Source: an uncultured Prevotellaceae bacterium (GTDB lineage Bacteria > Bacteroidota > Bacteroidia > Bacteroidales > Bacteroidaceae). From it: 64,000 nucleotides of DNA. The notes below the pieces were generated by a model. The model saw nothing but the letters and a program-made list of their open reading frames with translations, did no database searches and was not told the origin of the DNA. Below are positions 16,235 to 24,130 of this stretch, piece by piece (position 1 is the first letter of the stretch; each line of letters opens with the position of its first letter). The position numbers and the translations under genes are program-made. Location: the NCBI GenBank assembly GCA_902763615.1, contig CACWSX010000023.1:26531-90530 (forward strand), read 5' to 3'.

Positions 16235-17272
16235 TCAGGCTTCTGCGAAGGCTGCTGCTTCAGCCTCAGCGATGATGTCCTCACGCGATTTCTCCTTGTG
16301 AGTGATATCGGAGAGATCTAATTCGTCATCAGAAAGAATCTCTGAAATTTCAGGCATTGCTGGTGTTTTCTTGGGTTGAGAAATCTCCTCTAAATTCTCC
16401 TGACCACTCTCTACTGTCTCCTGACTCCTTATCAAGAAGTCCTCTTGCTCCTTCTCCGGATCGGGCACAAGCATTGTGGGCTCTTCCTCCATCTTTGTGC
16501 GATCAGACTTTGCCTTGAAGACGGCATCCACAAACTGAGGTTCACGTTTCAGTTTCTGTAAGGTCTCTTTTGAGGCCAGCTGTTGTGCCTCTTTCTTGGA
16601 ATAACCTGAGCCACGTTCGCCCTCGATGCCCTCGATAACTACCTGGAAACTGAAGATTGGGCTGCCATTATCGTCTGTCTTCTGTTTCAGCATACGATAC
16701 TCCATACGCACCTTGTTCTTCTGGCTCCACTCCAACAGCTTTGACTTGAAATTGACCTCCTTGAAGGCCACCTTGTCGATGTTGATGAATCTGCCCAACA
16801 CACGATTCTGCCAGAACCACATGCAGGCATCATAGCCTCGATCCAGATAGATAGCACCCACAAGAGCCTCGAAGGCATTACCATTGACATAACTGTTGTG
16901 AGAGTTGCTGCGTCCTGCTGAGAGAAGGAGCTGCGAGAGTCCCATCTCATTGGCAAGCTTACCCAAGGTTTCGCGACTGACGAGCTTGCTTCTGGTATTG
17001 GTCAGAAAGCCCTCACGCTTACCTTCATACTGAGAATAGACGACATGTCCCACCACCGCATCGAGAATGGCATCGCCCAAGAACTCCAAGCGCTCATTGT
17101 TCAGCGGCTTGCCTTTGTCATTGCGCTTGCCAATGCTTTTGTGCATCAGTGCCTGACGGTAATACTCGATGTTGTGCGGATAGAATCCGAGTATCTCGTA
17201 AAGAGAAGAAAAAAGCTCCTTCTCCTTGCGGAAAGGGAGCTTGATATGATCAATGATATTATTAATCCACAT
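16235..17272 (-). CDS. rnc: Ribonuclease III with acidic C-terminal extension
   Basis: From the ATG at 17272 the protein has 345 residues. The catalytic domain carries the signature NERLEFLGDAILD (about residues 59-71) and the second acidic site near GNAFEALVGAIYLD. A double-stranded-RNA-binding domain follows (about 175-245, with GSGYSKKEAQQLASKETLQKL). The last 100 residues or so are an acidic, Glu/Ser/Asp-rich extension absent from the usual 220-250-residue enzyme. A further in-frame ATG exists at 17344, but the one at 17272 gives a normal N-terminus and overlaps the fabF stop by 11 bp, as expected for a coupled operon. It processes rRNA precursors and structured RNA. acpP-fabF-rnc is a common bacterial gene order. 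Confidence 0.93.
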   Translation of the reverse strand: MWINNIIDHIKLPFRKEKELFSSLYEILGFYPHNIEYYRQALMHKSIGKRNDKGKPLNNERLEFLGDAILDAVVGHVVYSQYEGKREGFLTNTRSKLVSRETLGKLANEMGLSQLLLSAGRSNSHNSYVNGNAFEALVGAIYLDRGYDACMWFWQNRVLGRFINIDKVAFKEVNFKSKLLEWSQKNKVRMEYRMLKQKTDDNGSPIFSFQVVIEGIEGERGSGYSKKEAQQLASKETLQKLKREPQFVDAVFKAKSDRTKMEEEPTMLVPDPEKEQEDFLIRSQETVESGQENLEEISQPKKTPAMPEISEILSDDELDLSDITHKEKSREDIIAEAEAAAFAEA

Positions 17273-18524
17273 ACTTCTTGAAGACGACACAAGCATTGTG
17301 ACCACCAAAGCCGAAGGTATTGCTGAGACCAGCACGCACCTCACGCTTCTGAGCCTTGTTGAATGTGAAGTTCAGATTGTAGTCAATCTCTGGATCCTCA
17401 TCGCCCTCCTCGTGGTTGATGGTGGGAGGAATGATGTCGTTCTTCACTGCAAGGACAGTAGCCATAGCCTCAACGGCACCAGCAGCACCCAGCAAGTGAC
17501 CAGTCATTGATTTGGTAGAAGAGATGTTGAGCTTAAAGGCAGCATCGCCAAATACCTCCTTGATGGCCTTGGCCTCAGAGATATCACCAACGTGGGTAGA
17601 AGTACCATGAACGTTGATATAGTCGATATCTTCAGGCTTCATGCCAGCATCCTCAAGGGCGTTCTGCATCACTAGCTTGGCACCCAGTCCTTCAGGATGA
17701 GAAGCAGTGATATGATGCGCATCAGCACTCATACCAGCACCCACCATCTCTGCATAGATCTTCGCACCACGAGCCTTTGCGTGCTCGAGTTCCTCGAGAA
17801 TCAAGCAACCAGAACCCTCAGCCATAATGAATCCATCGCGACTGGCGCTAAACGGACGGCTAGCCTTTTCAGGCTCATCGTTACGGGTAGAGAGAGCATG
17901 CATGGCATTGAAACCACCTACGCCAGTAGCGCAGATAGCAGCCTCAGCACCACCTGCTACGATGGCGTTGGCCTTACCCAGACGAATAAGATTGAAAGCA
18001 TCGGCCAATGCATTTGAAGAAGATGCACAAGCAGAAGCTGTGATATAGTTGGGGCCGTGGAAGCCATACATAATCGAAATCTGACCTGCTGCGATGTCAG
18101 CAATCATCTTCGGAATGAAGAACGGATTGAACTTAGGACCATCGGCCTCGTGTACACCATAGTACTTCACTTCTTCTTCGAAGGTCTTAATTCCACCAAT
18201 ACCTACGCCAAAGACCACACCAATGCGGTTCTTGTCTTCAGTATCGAGATCCATCTTACTGTCTTCGACAGCCTGCTTGGCGGCAATCATGGCCAGCTGG
18301 GTATAGCGGTCCATTTTACGAGCCTCCTTGCGGTCGATAAAATCGTTGATATTGAGGTTCTTCACCTCACAAGCGAACTGTGTTTTGAATTTACTTGCAT
18401 CAAAAAGTGTAATAGGTGCTGCACCGCTCACTCCGTTGATGAGGTTGTTCCACATCTCTTCAGGAGTGTTGCCGACTGGTGTCACTGCGCCCAGACCTGT
18501 TACAACTACTCTTTTTAATTCCAT
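17262..18524 (-). CDS. fabF: 3-oxoacyl-ACP synthase II
   Basis: The 420-residue protein is a full-length beta-ketoacyl-ACP synthase. It has the nucleophile Cys166 in TASACASSS and the two active-site histidines in VHGTSTHVGD and STKSMTGHLLGAAGA. It elongates acyl chains on ACP in fatty-acid synthesis, in the cytoplasm. It follows acpP after a 64-bp gap that holds a strong hairpin, and it overlaps rnc downstream. Confidence 0.96.
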   Translation of the reverse strand: MELKRVVVTGLGAVTPVGNTPEEMWNNLINGVSGAAPITLFDASKFKTQFACEVKNLNINDFIDRKEARKMDRYTQLAMIAAKQAVEDSKMDLDTEDKNRIGVVFGVGIGGIKTFEEEVKYYGVHEADGPKFNPFFIPKMIADIAAGQISIMYGFHGPNYITASACASSSNALADAFNLIRLGKANAIVAGGAEAAICATGVGGFNAMHALSTRNDEPEKASRPFSASRDGFIMAEGSGCLILEELEHAKARGAKIYAEMVGAGMSADAHHITASHPEGLGAKLVMQNALEDAGMKPEDIDYINVHGTSTHVGDISEAKAIKEVFGDAAFKLNISSTKSMTGHLLGAAGAVEAMATVLAVKNDIIPPTINHEEGDEDPEIDYNLNFTFNKAQKREVRAGLSNTFGFGGHNACVVFKKYVD

Positions 18525-18539
18525 AAGCTAAAAATAAAG

Positions 18540-18576
18540 CATAATGGTTGCTTCGTGATACGAAACAACCATTATG
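18540..18576 (-). terminator. Intercistronic hairpin between acpP and fabF (attenuator-like)
   Basis: An 11-bp perfect stem (CATAATGGTTG with CAACCATTATG) continues inside as TTCG/CGAA around a 5-base loop. On the minus strand it is followed by TTTATTTTT. It probably ends part of the transcripts or stabilises the acpP message, giving more ACP than FabF. Confidence 0.7.
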
Positions 18577-18588
18577 TTGTGAACTTAT

Positions 18589-18825
18589 TTATTTTGTGTT
18601 CTCCTCGATATAAGCGATAGCATCACCTACAGTACCGATTTTCTCAGCCTTATCGTCGGGGATAGAAATACCGAACTCCTTCTCGAATTCCATGATGAGC
18701 TCAACGGTATCCAGAGAGTCAGCACCAAGATCATTTGTGAAACTTGCCTCGGGCTTAACCTCAGCCTCATCAACACCCAGTTTGTCTACGATAATAGCCT
18801 TTACTTTGCTTTCAATTTCTGACAT
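18589..18825 (-). CDS. acpP: Acyl carrier protein
   Basis: The 78-residue acidic protein has the phosphopantetheine attachment Ser37 in the motif [10 protein letters not shown] and the usual four-helix ACP length. It carries acyl intermediates for fatty-acid synthesis and lipid A and phospholipid assembly. First gene of acpP-fabF-rnc. The upstream 120 bp is AT-rich, but I see no convincing TAnnTTTG box in it. Confidence 0.97.
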   Translation of the reverse strand: MSEIESKVKAIIVDKLGVDEAEVKPEASFTNDLGADSLDTVELIMEFEKEFGISIPDDKAEKIGTVGDAIAYIEENTK

Positions 18826-18966
18826 AATTTTCTTTCTTTAAAATGTTAATTAAGGAAAACTCACTCACTTTTGCACAAATGGGGTATATTTGTGCATATT
18901 TTCGGTCTTTTGTGTGCGTTACCAACACTAAAAATGCAAAAAATGGATGAAAATATCACTAATTCG

Positions 18967-18997
18967 TTGGTTAATTCAAAAACTTATTGTAGCTTTG
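18967..18997 (+). promoter_or_regulatory. Promoter of the DUF4254 gene
   Basis: TTG at 18967-18969 and TAGCTTTG at 18990-18997 with a 20-bp spacer. The box shows that the true start is the ATG at 19025 and not the upstream one at 18947. Confidence 0.8.
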
Positions 18998-19024
18998 CAA
19001 TTCAAACTAATCATTTTTTTGACA

Positions 19025-19627
19025 ATGTCATTTACAAAGCATGCTAATGAAATCTTCAATCAGGTGATTAAAGACTATCATCTGACTGATAATGTCGATA
19101 CCCCTATCCAAAATCCATACGATAGAGAGAGCATCGAATATAGTCTTTATCTGAAATGCTGGATTGACACCGTTCAGTGGCATTACGAAGATATCATCCG
19201 TGATCCTCATATTGATCCCATTGAAGCATTGGCTTTGAAACGGCGAATCGACAGAAGCAATCAGGACCGTACAGATCTCGTAGAGGAAATCGACTCCTAC
19301 TTCCGTCAGTATTACAGTCATGTGAAGCCTCTGGATGATGCACGACTCAACACAGAGAGTCCTGCGTGGGCTGTTGATCGTCTGAGCATTCTGGCCCTGA
19401 AGATTTACCACATGCAAGAGCAGGTGGATCGTCAGGATGCCTCAGCAGACCATATCGCCAAGTGTCAGGCTAAGTTGCAGGTGCTTTTGGAGCAACAGAA
19501 AGATCTTTCATTGGCTATCGATCAGTTACTGGAGGATATTGAAGCCGGACGAAAGTATATGAAAGTATACCGTCAGATGAAGATGTATAACGACCCTGCT
19601 ACGAATCCTATACTTTATAAGAAGTGA
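19025..19627 (+). CDS. DUF4254-family protein
   Basis: The 200-residue, mostly helical and charged protein starts MSFTKHANEIFNQVI. It contains conserved-looking stretches such as LYLKCWIDTVQWHYEDIIRD, ALALKRRIDRSNQDRTDLVEEID and AVDRLSILALKIYHMQEQ. It resembles the Bacteroidetes family DUF4254, usually found beside lipopolysaccharide or glycosyltransferase genes. Its stop overlaps the GTG start of the GT9 glycosyltransferase (GTGA), so the pair is coupled and a role in cell-surface glycan assembly is plausible. Molecular function unknown. An alternative start at 18947 lies upstream of the promoter box. Confidence 0.8.
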   Translation: MSFTKHANEIFNQVIKDYHLTDNVDTPIQNPYDRESIEYSLYLKCWIDTVQWHYEDIIRDPHIDPIEALALKRRIDRSNQDRTDLVEEIDSYFRQYYSHVKPLDDARLNTESPAWAVDRLSILALKIYHMQEQVDRQDASADHIAKCQAKLQVLLEQQKDLSLAIDQLLEDIEAGRKYMKVYRQMKMYNDPATNPILYKK

Positions 19628-20676
19628 AGAAAGAGCATATCCTTGTTATCCGTTTCTCGTCGTTGGGCGATATAGCTATGATCGTACCAGTGGTCTGGTC
19701 ATTGGCTAATCAGTATCCTGATATTCGTATCACAGTGCTGAGTCGTGGATATGCCCGTACTTTATTTGATGATCTGGCGCCCAATGTGAATTTCATGGAG
19801 GCAGACCTTAAGATAGAATATCATGGCATCAAGGGTCTGAATGCGCTCTATCGCCGTTTGGTGGCCAAGCAATTCACCAAGGTGGCCGATCTTCATAATG
19901 TGCTTCGCTCAGAGTATCTGCGGATGCGCTTCAACTTAGGTCGCTATCGTGTGGAGCATATCAATAAGCATCGCAAGGATCGTCGCCATCTGGTTTCACA
20001 TAAGAAAAAAATCAGAAAACAGCTACCCACATCTTTTGAGAACTATCTGGAAGTATTCAGACAATTAGGCTATCCTGTCGACATCCAGCAATTCCATTCC
20101 ATCTTTCCTGAAGAAGGTGGCAATCTGAATCTTCTTCCCAAGGAGATTGGTCCGAAGAAGAACTTCGAACAATGGATTGGCATTGCACCCTTTGCTGCCC
20201 ACGAAGGTAAGATATATCCACCACGACTGATGGAACAAGTGATTCACCAGTTACTGGAGAAATACCCCAAGTGTCGCATCTTCTTCTTTGGTAAAGGACA
20301 TAATGAAGACAAATATTTGAGCATGTGGTGTGCTCAATACCGTCAGTGTATTAATGCCACTCAGTATTGCGAGAATATGTATCAGGAACTCATTATTATG
20401 AGTCATTTGGATGTGATGTTGTCGATGGACTCAGCCAATATGCATCTGGCATCTCTGACGGCTGTACCTGTGGTAAGCGTCTGGGGAGCCACTCATCCTT
20501 ATGCTGGTTTCATGGGATTCGGACAACCCAAGGAGAATATCATCCAGCTTGACCTCGATTGCAGACCTTGTAGTATCTATGGTCAGAAGCCTTGTCAGCG
20601 TGGTGATTATGCTTGTATGAAGAACATTCCGCCAGAACGGATTGTTGAGAGAATAGAATCTATCATTAATAACTAA
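19624..20676 (+). CDS. Glycosyltransferase family 9 (heptosyltransferase-like)
   Basis: The 350-residue protein has the GT9 pattern: the N-terminal [20 protein letters not shown], and a C-terminal Rossmann domain with [23 protein letters not shown] and [13 protein letters not shown]. It ends with a Cys-rich loop ([20 protein letters not shown]) common in this family. It should add a heptose-like sugar to the lipopolysaccharide core at the cytoplasmic face of the inner membrane. The GTG start overlaps the DUF4254 stop, and the rubredoxin gene follows after 13 bp. Confidence 0.88.
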   Translation: MKKEHILVIRFSSLGDIAMIVPVVWSLANQYPDIRITVLSRGYARTLFDDLAPNVNFMEADLKIEYHGIKGLNALYRRLVAKQFTKVADLHNVLRSEYLRMRFNLGRYRVEHINKHRKDRRHLVSHKKKIRKQLPTSFENYLEVFRQLGYPVDIQQFHSIFPEEGGNLNLLPKEIGPKKNFEQWIGIAPFAAHEGKIYPPRLMEQVIHQLLEKYPKCRIFFFGKGHNEDKYLSMWCAQYRQCINATQYCENMYQELIIMSHLDVMLSMDSANMHLASLTAVPVVSVWGATHPYAGFMGFGQPKENIIQLDLDCRPCSIYGQKPCQRGDYACMKNIPPERIVERIESIINN

Positions 20677-20689
20677 AACAAGTACGATT

Positions 20690-20854
20690 ATGAAAAAGTA
20701 TGTTTGCGACGTTTGCGGTTATGTTTATGACCCAGCAGAAGGTGACGCTGATGGCGGTATCGCTCCAGGCACTGCCTTTGAAGACATCCCTGAGGATTGG
20801 GTATGCCCCGTCTGTGGCGTAGGAAAAAGTGATTTCTCGCCCGTTGATGAGTAA
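20690..20854 (+). CDS. Rubredoxin
   Basis: This 54-residue protein has the iron ligands Cys6-x2-Cys9 (CDVCGYVYD) and Cys39-x2-Cys42 ([11 protein letters not shown]), with the rubredoxin core DPAEGD...[14 protein letters not shown]. It is a one-electron carrier with an Fe(SCys)4 centre, and in anaerobes it often supplies rubrerythrin or superoxide/peroxide reductases. The start is the ATG 13 bp after the glycosyltransferase stop, and a terminator follows at once. Confidence 0.96.
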   Translation: MKKYVCDVCGYVYDPAEGDADGGIAPGTAFEDIPEDWVCPVCGVGKSDFSPVDE

Positions 20855-20862
20855 AGAAAAAT

Positions 20863-20893
20863 AATCCCCGCCAATATTCGGTGGGGATTTTTT
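20863..20893. terminator. Terminator between the rubredoxin and TrmH-type genes
   Basis: Stem AATCCCCGCC/GGTGGGGATT with a short loop followed by TTTTTT. It lies between convergent genes and can serve the plus strand. Confidence 0.85.
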
Positions 20894-21419
20894 ATAACAT
20901 TGTCTGAGCGAAATGCCAAATGATAATACCTGCTGTTACTGAGACGTTCATGGAATGTTTCGTTCCAAATTGTGGAATCTCCAAACAACCATCAGAAGCA
21001 TCGATTACTTCCTGATGCACACCTTTCACCTCATTGCCCAAGACAACAGCATATCTCTTTCCCTTTTCAGGCTTGAAGTCCTGAAGCATTGTAGAGCCAT
21101 GTGCCTGCTCTACTGAATAAACTTCAATACCAGCCTCTTTAAGCGCAATAAGTGCCTCTTGAGCAGAATTAAAAGCCTTCCATTCCACGCTATCTTCAGC
21201 TCCTAAGGCTGTCTTATGAATTTCAGTACTCGGAGGAGTCGAGGTAATACCACACAGATAGACAGCCTCGATACGGAAAGCATCACCTGTACGAAACACA
21301 CTGCCCACATTATGCATTGAGCGCACATCGTCGAGCACCACAATCAATGGCAATTTTTCTGCCTGTTTAAATTCATCTACAGACAGACGTTGCATTTCTA
21401 TCGTCCTTAACTTTTTCAT
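20892..21419 (-). CDS. TrmH/SpoU-family RNA 2'-O-methyltransferase
   Basis: From the ATG at 21419 the protein has 175 residues with the SPOUT-knot motifs. These are motif 1 LDDVRSMHNVGSVFRTGDAF, motif 2 VVLGNEVKGVHQEVID and motif 3 LEIPQFGTKHSMNVSVTAGI. It should methylate a ribose in tRNA or rRNA using SAM; the target cannot be read from sequence. The longer frame from 21533 begins beyond the promoter box at 21428-21435, so the shorter start is preferred. Confidence 0.9.
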   Translation of the reverse strand: MKKLRTIEMQRLSVDEFKQAEKLPLIVVLDDVRSMHNVGSVFRTGDAFRIEAVYLCGITSTPPSTEIHKTALGAEDSVEWKAFNSAQEALIALKEAGIEVYSVEQAHGSTMLQDFKPEKGKRYAVVLGNEVKGVHQEVIDASDGCLEIPQFGTKHSMNVSVTAGIIIWHFAQTML

Positions 21420-21427
21420 TGTGGTTG

Positions 21428-21458
21428 CAAAATTATATAAAAATGTATAAACTACAAA
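21428..21458 (-). promoter_or_regulatory. Promoter of the TrmH-type gene
   Basis: On the minus strand TTTG (21455-21458) and TAATTTTG (21428-21435) with a 19-bp spacer, 8 bp before the chosen ATG. Confidence 0.75.
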
Positions 21459-21485
21459 ATTAGGAAGGCATTTTGTCGTATTCGC

Positions 21486-21516
21486 TTTGTTTGAATCGAT
21501 TTTTTTTGTATCTTTG
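21486..21516 (+). promoter_or_regulatory. Promoter of the CE15 esterase gene
   Basis: TTTG at 21486-21489 and TATCTTTG at 21509-21516 with a 19-bp spacer. Confidence 0.8.
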
Positions 21517-21560
21517 GCACCAGAATCAGTCAACTATACATTATTTAATAATTAAGAAAG

Positions 21561-22778
21561 ATGAAAAAGCTACTATTTATGTCGTTTATGATGCTTTGTG
21601 GCACCAGTGTTGGATATGCCCAAAAGCAGAAAGGTAATGTACCTCTTGTTTATACTGTAGAGAACACAGGTAGTCAGTTTGCAGCACCAAAGATGCCTAC
21701 GATTGACAAACTGCCAGTCATTCGCGAATTGCCTGATCCCCTGAAATGGAGTAACGGAAAGGGTAAGGTTCAAAACTTTAAGGATTGGTCCAAGCGTCGC
21801 AGTGAAATCTCTAATCAGATTCAGCACTATGGTATAGGTACCAAACCAACTGTTCCTGAAGGTGCTGTGAAAGCAAAGATGTCTGGCGATACGTTGATTG
21901 TAGATGTTACTGTTAATGGCCAAACGCTCACACTCAGTTCCACCATCAGCTATCCAAAAGTTGGAAATCCACCTTATGCTTTGATGATTGGTACCAGTAT
22001 GCTGGCACTGCCAAGACAACTCTTTGCTGATCGTCCTATAGCCATTATGAACTATCGCGAGAAACAAGTTAATGATTATGGACAAATGGGAAGGCATCAT
22101 GAAAGAGGTGAACATAATTTTGACCGCCTTTACCCAGAACTGAAAGATAATGGTGCTTATAGTGAATGGGCCTGGGGTCTGAGTCGTTTAATTGATGGTT
22201 TGCAGCAACTTGGTCCTGAAGTCACGAAGATTGATACCAAGCACATTGGTGTATCTGGTTGCTCTTACGCTGGTAAGATGGCACTCTATTGTGGTGCTTT
22301 CGATGAGCGTATTGCTTTAACTATTGCTCAGGAGCCTGGTGGTGGTGGCGCTGCTGCCTGGCGTGCTTCTCGTGAGTTGACGAAAAGTGGAAAGAATGTA
22401 GAAGACCTCGATAAGACGGATTATCATTGGTTTATGGAAAGTCAGAAGGAGAATTTCCATGGTGATTCTGTCTATCGTCTGCCCTACGATCAGCATGAAC
22501 TTTGCACGATGGTTTGTCCTCGCGCCTTACTGCTGTTAGGTAATCCTGACTACGAATGGCTGGCTGATGGTTCAATGGTTGTCTCAGCAAAGGCTGCTAA
22601 CGAAGTCTGGAAATTCTTTGGAATCGATGATCGTTTCGGTTATTCGATTGTTGAAGGTCATGGACATTGCCAATTACCTGAAAGACAATTTCCAGAGGTG
22701 CAGGCTTTCATTGATAAGTTCCTGTTAGGCAAGGAAACTAATACAAAGGATATTCAAGTAGTGTCAGGCATCAAATAA
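21561..22778 (+). CDS. Secreted CE15-family glucuronoyl esterase-like protein
   Basis: The 405-residue protein has a signal peptide ending near VGYAQ. An alpha/beta-hydrolase domain carries the CE15 signatures: Ser235 in SGCSYAGKMA, Glu258 in AQEPGGGGAAAWR, the NPDYEWL loop, and His369 in GHGHCQLP. The Ser-Glu spacing of 23 residues fits the family. Such enzymes cut the ester between glucuronoxylan and lignin alcohols, so the host probably meets plant fibre. No other carbohydrate-active genes or SusCD pair lie beside it, so it is not in a visible polysaccharide utilisation locus. It has its own promoter and a terminator. Confidence 0.88.
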   Translation: MKKLLFMSFMMLCGTSVGYAQKQKGNVPLVYTVENTGSQFAAPKMPTIDKLPVIRELPDPLKWSNGKGKVQNFKDWSKRRSEISNQIQHYGIGTKPTVPEGAVKAKMSGDTLIVDVTVNGQTLTLSSTISYPKVGNPPYALMIGTSMLALPRQLFADRPIAIMNYREKQVNDYGQMGRHHERGEHNFDRLYPELKDNGAYSEWAWGLSRLIDGLQQLGPEVTKIDTKHIGVSGCSYAGKMALYCGAFDERIALTIAQEPGGGGAAAWRASRELTKSGKNVEDLDKTDYHWFMESQKENFHGDSVYRLPYDQHELCTMVCPRALLLLGNPDYEWLADGSMVVSAKAANEVWKFFGIDDRFGYSIVEGHGHCQLPERQFPEVQAFIDKFLLGKETNTKDIQVVSGIK

Positions 22779-22826
22779 GATGTGGATAACTATGTGAATA
22801 ACTTGTGTAAAACTATGGATTTTTCT

Positions 22827-22856
22827 ACCCGCTGTCTTGGCAGCGGGTATATTTTT
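22827..22856 (+). terminator. Terminator after the CE15 esterase gene
   Basis: Perfect 8-bp stem ACCCGCTG/CAGCGGGT with a 6-base loop followed by ATATTTTT. Confidence 0.85.
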
Positions 22857-22895
22857 AGGTTTATTCTTATATTATACGCACATTTTCCACTGATT

Positions 22896-22929
22896 TTTGC
22901 TGAAAAAAGATATAAACTTATTAATTTTG
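22896..22929 (+). promoter_or_regulatory. Probable promoter of nadA
   Basis: TTTG at 22896-22899 and TAATTTTG at 22922-22929 (22-bp spacer, slightly long). Transcription would run through the distal DnaA boxes into nadA, leaving a leader of about 200 nt. Confidence 0.55.
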
Positions 22930-23135
22930 CACCAAAATAGAGAAATGTGCATAACTATGCTTAGTTATTCATTATCAGAGAGAAAGAATCAACAATAGTT
23001 GTGAATAATGATAATTTCAGAGTGAATAAACAAATTGGCAAGTAAATAGATAAAAAGTTTCCATCTTATTCACGTCATATCATTCTATTCATTCTATTAT
23101 AAAAAAGAAAAGAAAAATAAAAAGATAATATAATA

Positions 23136-24125
23136 ATGTTGAAAAAGGAGTGGATCAAACAAGGTTTTATTGATGAACCTGTGGCAGAAGGTACAGACCT
23201 GAAGGCTGAAATCAGAGAGATGTGTAAGGAAAAGGATGCTATTATTCTTGCACACTATTATACCATCGGTGATATACAAGAGATAGCAGACTTTGTAGGC
23301 GACTCTTTGGCTTTGGCTCGCAAGGCTGCAGAGACAGATGCAAAGGTGATGGTGATGTGTGGTGTACATTTTATGGCTGAGACATGTAAGCTATTGTCGC
23401 CAGACAAGATTGTACTTTGTCCTGATCTGAATGCAGGTTGTTCTTTGGCTGATTCATGTAAGGCAGAAGATCTTGAGAAATATAAAAAAGAGCATCCTGG
23501 CTATCAGGTTATCTCTTATGTCAATACGACTGCTGCTGTGAAGGCATTGACAGATGTCGTTGTTACTAGTGGTAATGCCAAGAAGGTAGTTGATCAATTA
23601 CCAAAAGATGCCAAGCTTATTTTTGGTCCTGACTATAATCTTGGTAACTATATCAATGAGGTAACAGGTCGTCAGATGTTGCTTTGGAATGGTGGTTGTC
23701 ATGTGCATGAGCGATTCTCTGTTTCAAAGATTATAGAACTGAAGAAACAGTATCCTGATGCTATTGTGATGGCTCATCTGGAGTGTAAGGGTCCTGTTTT
23801 AGCATTAGCTGATGTAAAAGGTAGTACGGCTACAATGCTTAACTACGCCCAGCAGAGTGATCAGAATCAGTTTATTGTGGCCACAGAGGCTGGTATTCTG
23901 CATGAGATGCAGCGAACTTGTCCTAATAAGGAATTTATCCCTGTACCTCCAGAAATCAGCGAGAGCGGCTTAGAATGCAGCTGTAATGAATGTCAGTATA
24001 TGAAGATGAACTCTTTGCTGAAGATCTATAATGCCTTGAAATATGGCTGGCCTTCTGTAGAGGTTGATCCAAAGATAGCCAAGAAAGCTGTGAAACCTAT
24101 CAATAGGATGCTGGAATTAAGTTAG
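23136..24125 (+). CDS. nadA: Quinolinate synthase
   Basis: The 329-residue protein is a full-length NadA. It has the three expected 4Fe-4S ligands: Cys102 in NAGCSLADSC, Cys217 in AHLECKGP and Cys286 in NECQYMKMN. It also carries AHYYTIGDIQEIADFVGDS in three-layer-fold domain 1. It condenses iminoaspartate with dihydroxyacetone phosphate to quinolinate in NAD synthesis. nadB and nadC are not in the window. The acyltransferase gene starts 5 bp downstream and is probably cotranscribed. Confidence 0.95.
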   Translation: MLKKEWIKQGFIDEPVAEGTDLKAEIREMCKEKDAIILAHYYTIGDIQEIADFVGDSLALARKAAETDAKVMVMCGVHFMAETCKLLSPDKIVLCPDLNAGCSLADSCKAEDLEKYKKEHPGYQVISYVNTTAAVKALTDVVVTSGNAKKVVDQLPKDAKLIFGPDYNLGNYINEVTGRQMLLWNGGCHVHERFSVSKIIELKKQYPDAIVMAHLECKGPVLALADVKGSTATMLNYAQQSDQNQFIVATEAGILHEMQRTCPNKEFIPVPPEISESGLECSCNECQYMKMNSLLKIYNALKYGWPSVEVDPKIAKKAVKPINRMLELS

Positions 24126-24130
24126 GCAGT

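Larger units (their letters stand above)
22779..23135. other. oriC: Candidate replication origin (oriC): DnaA-box cluster and AT-rich tract
   Basis: The 357-bp gene-free stretch holds four sequences fitting TGTGNATAA (the complement of the TTATNCACA DnaA box): 22781-22789 (TGTGGATAA, perfect), 22793-22801, 22946-22954 and 23000-23008. Close variants occur at 22804-22812, 23021-23029 and, in the opposite orientation, 23066-23074. From 23075 to 23135 the sequence is almost pure A/T, suited as an unwinding element. A terminator hairpin (22827-22848) and a -7 promoter box (22922-22929) lie inside. dnaA is not adjacent, but origins away from dnaA occur in this phylum. Two parS sites lie 37 kb away. 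Confidence 0.65.
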
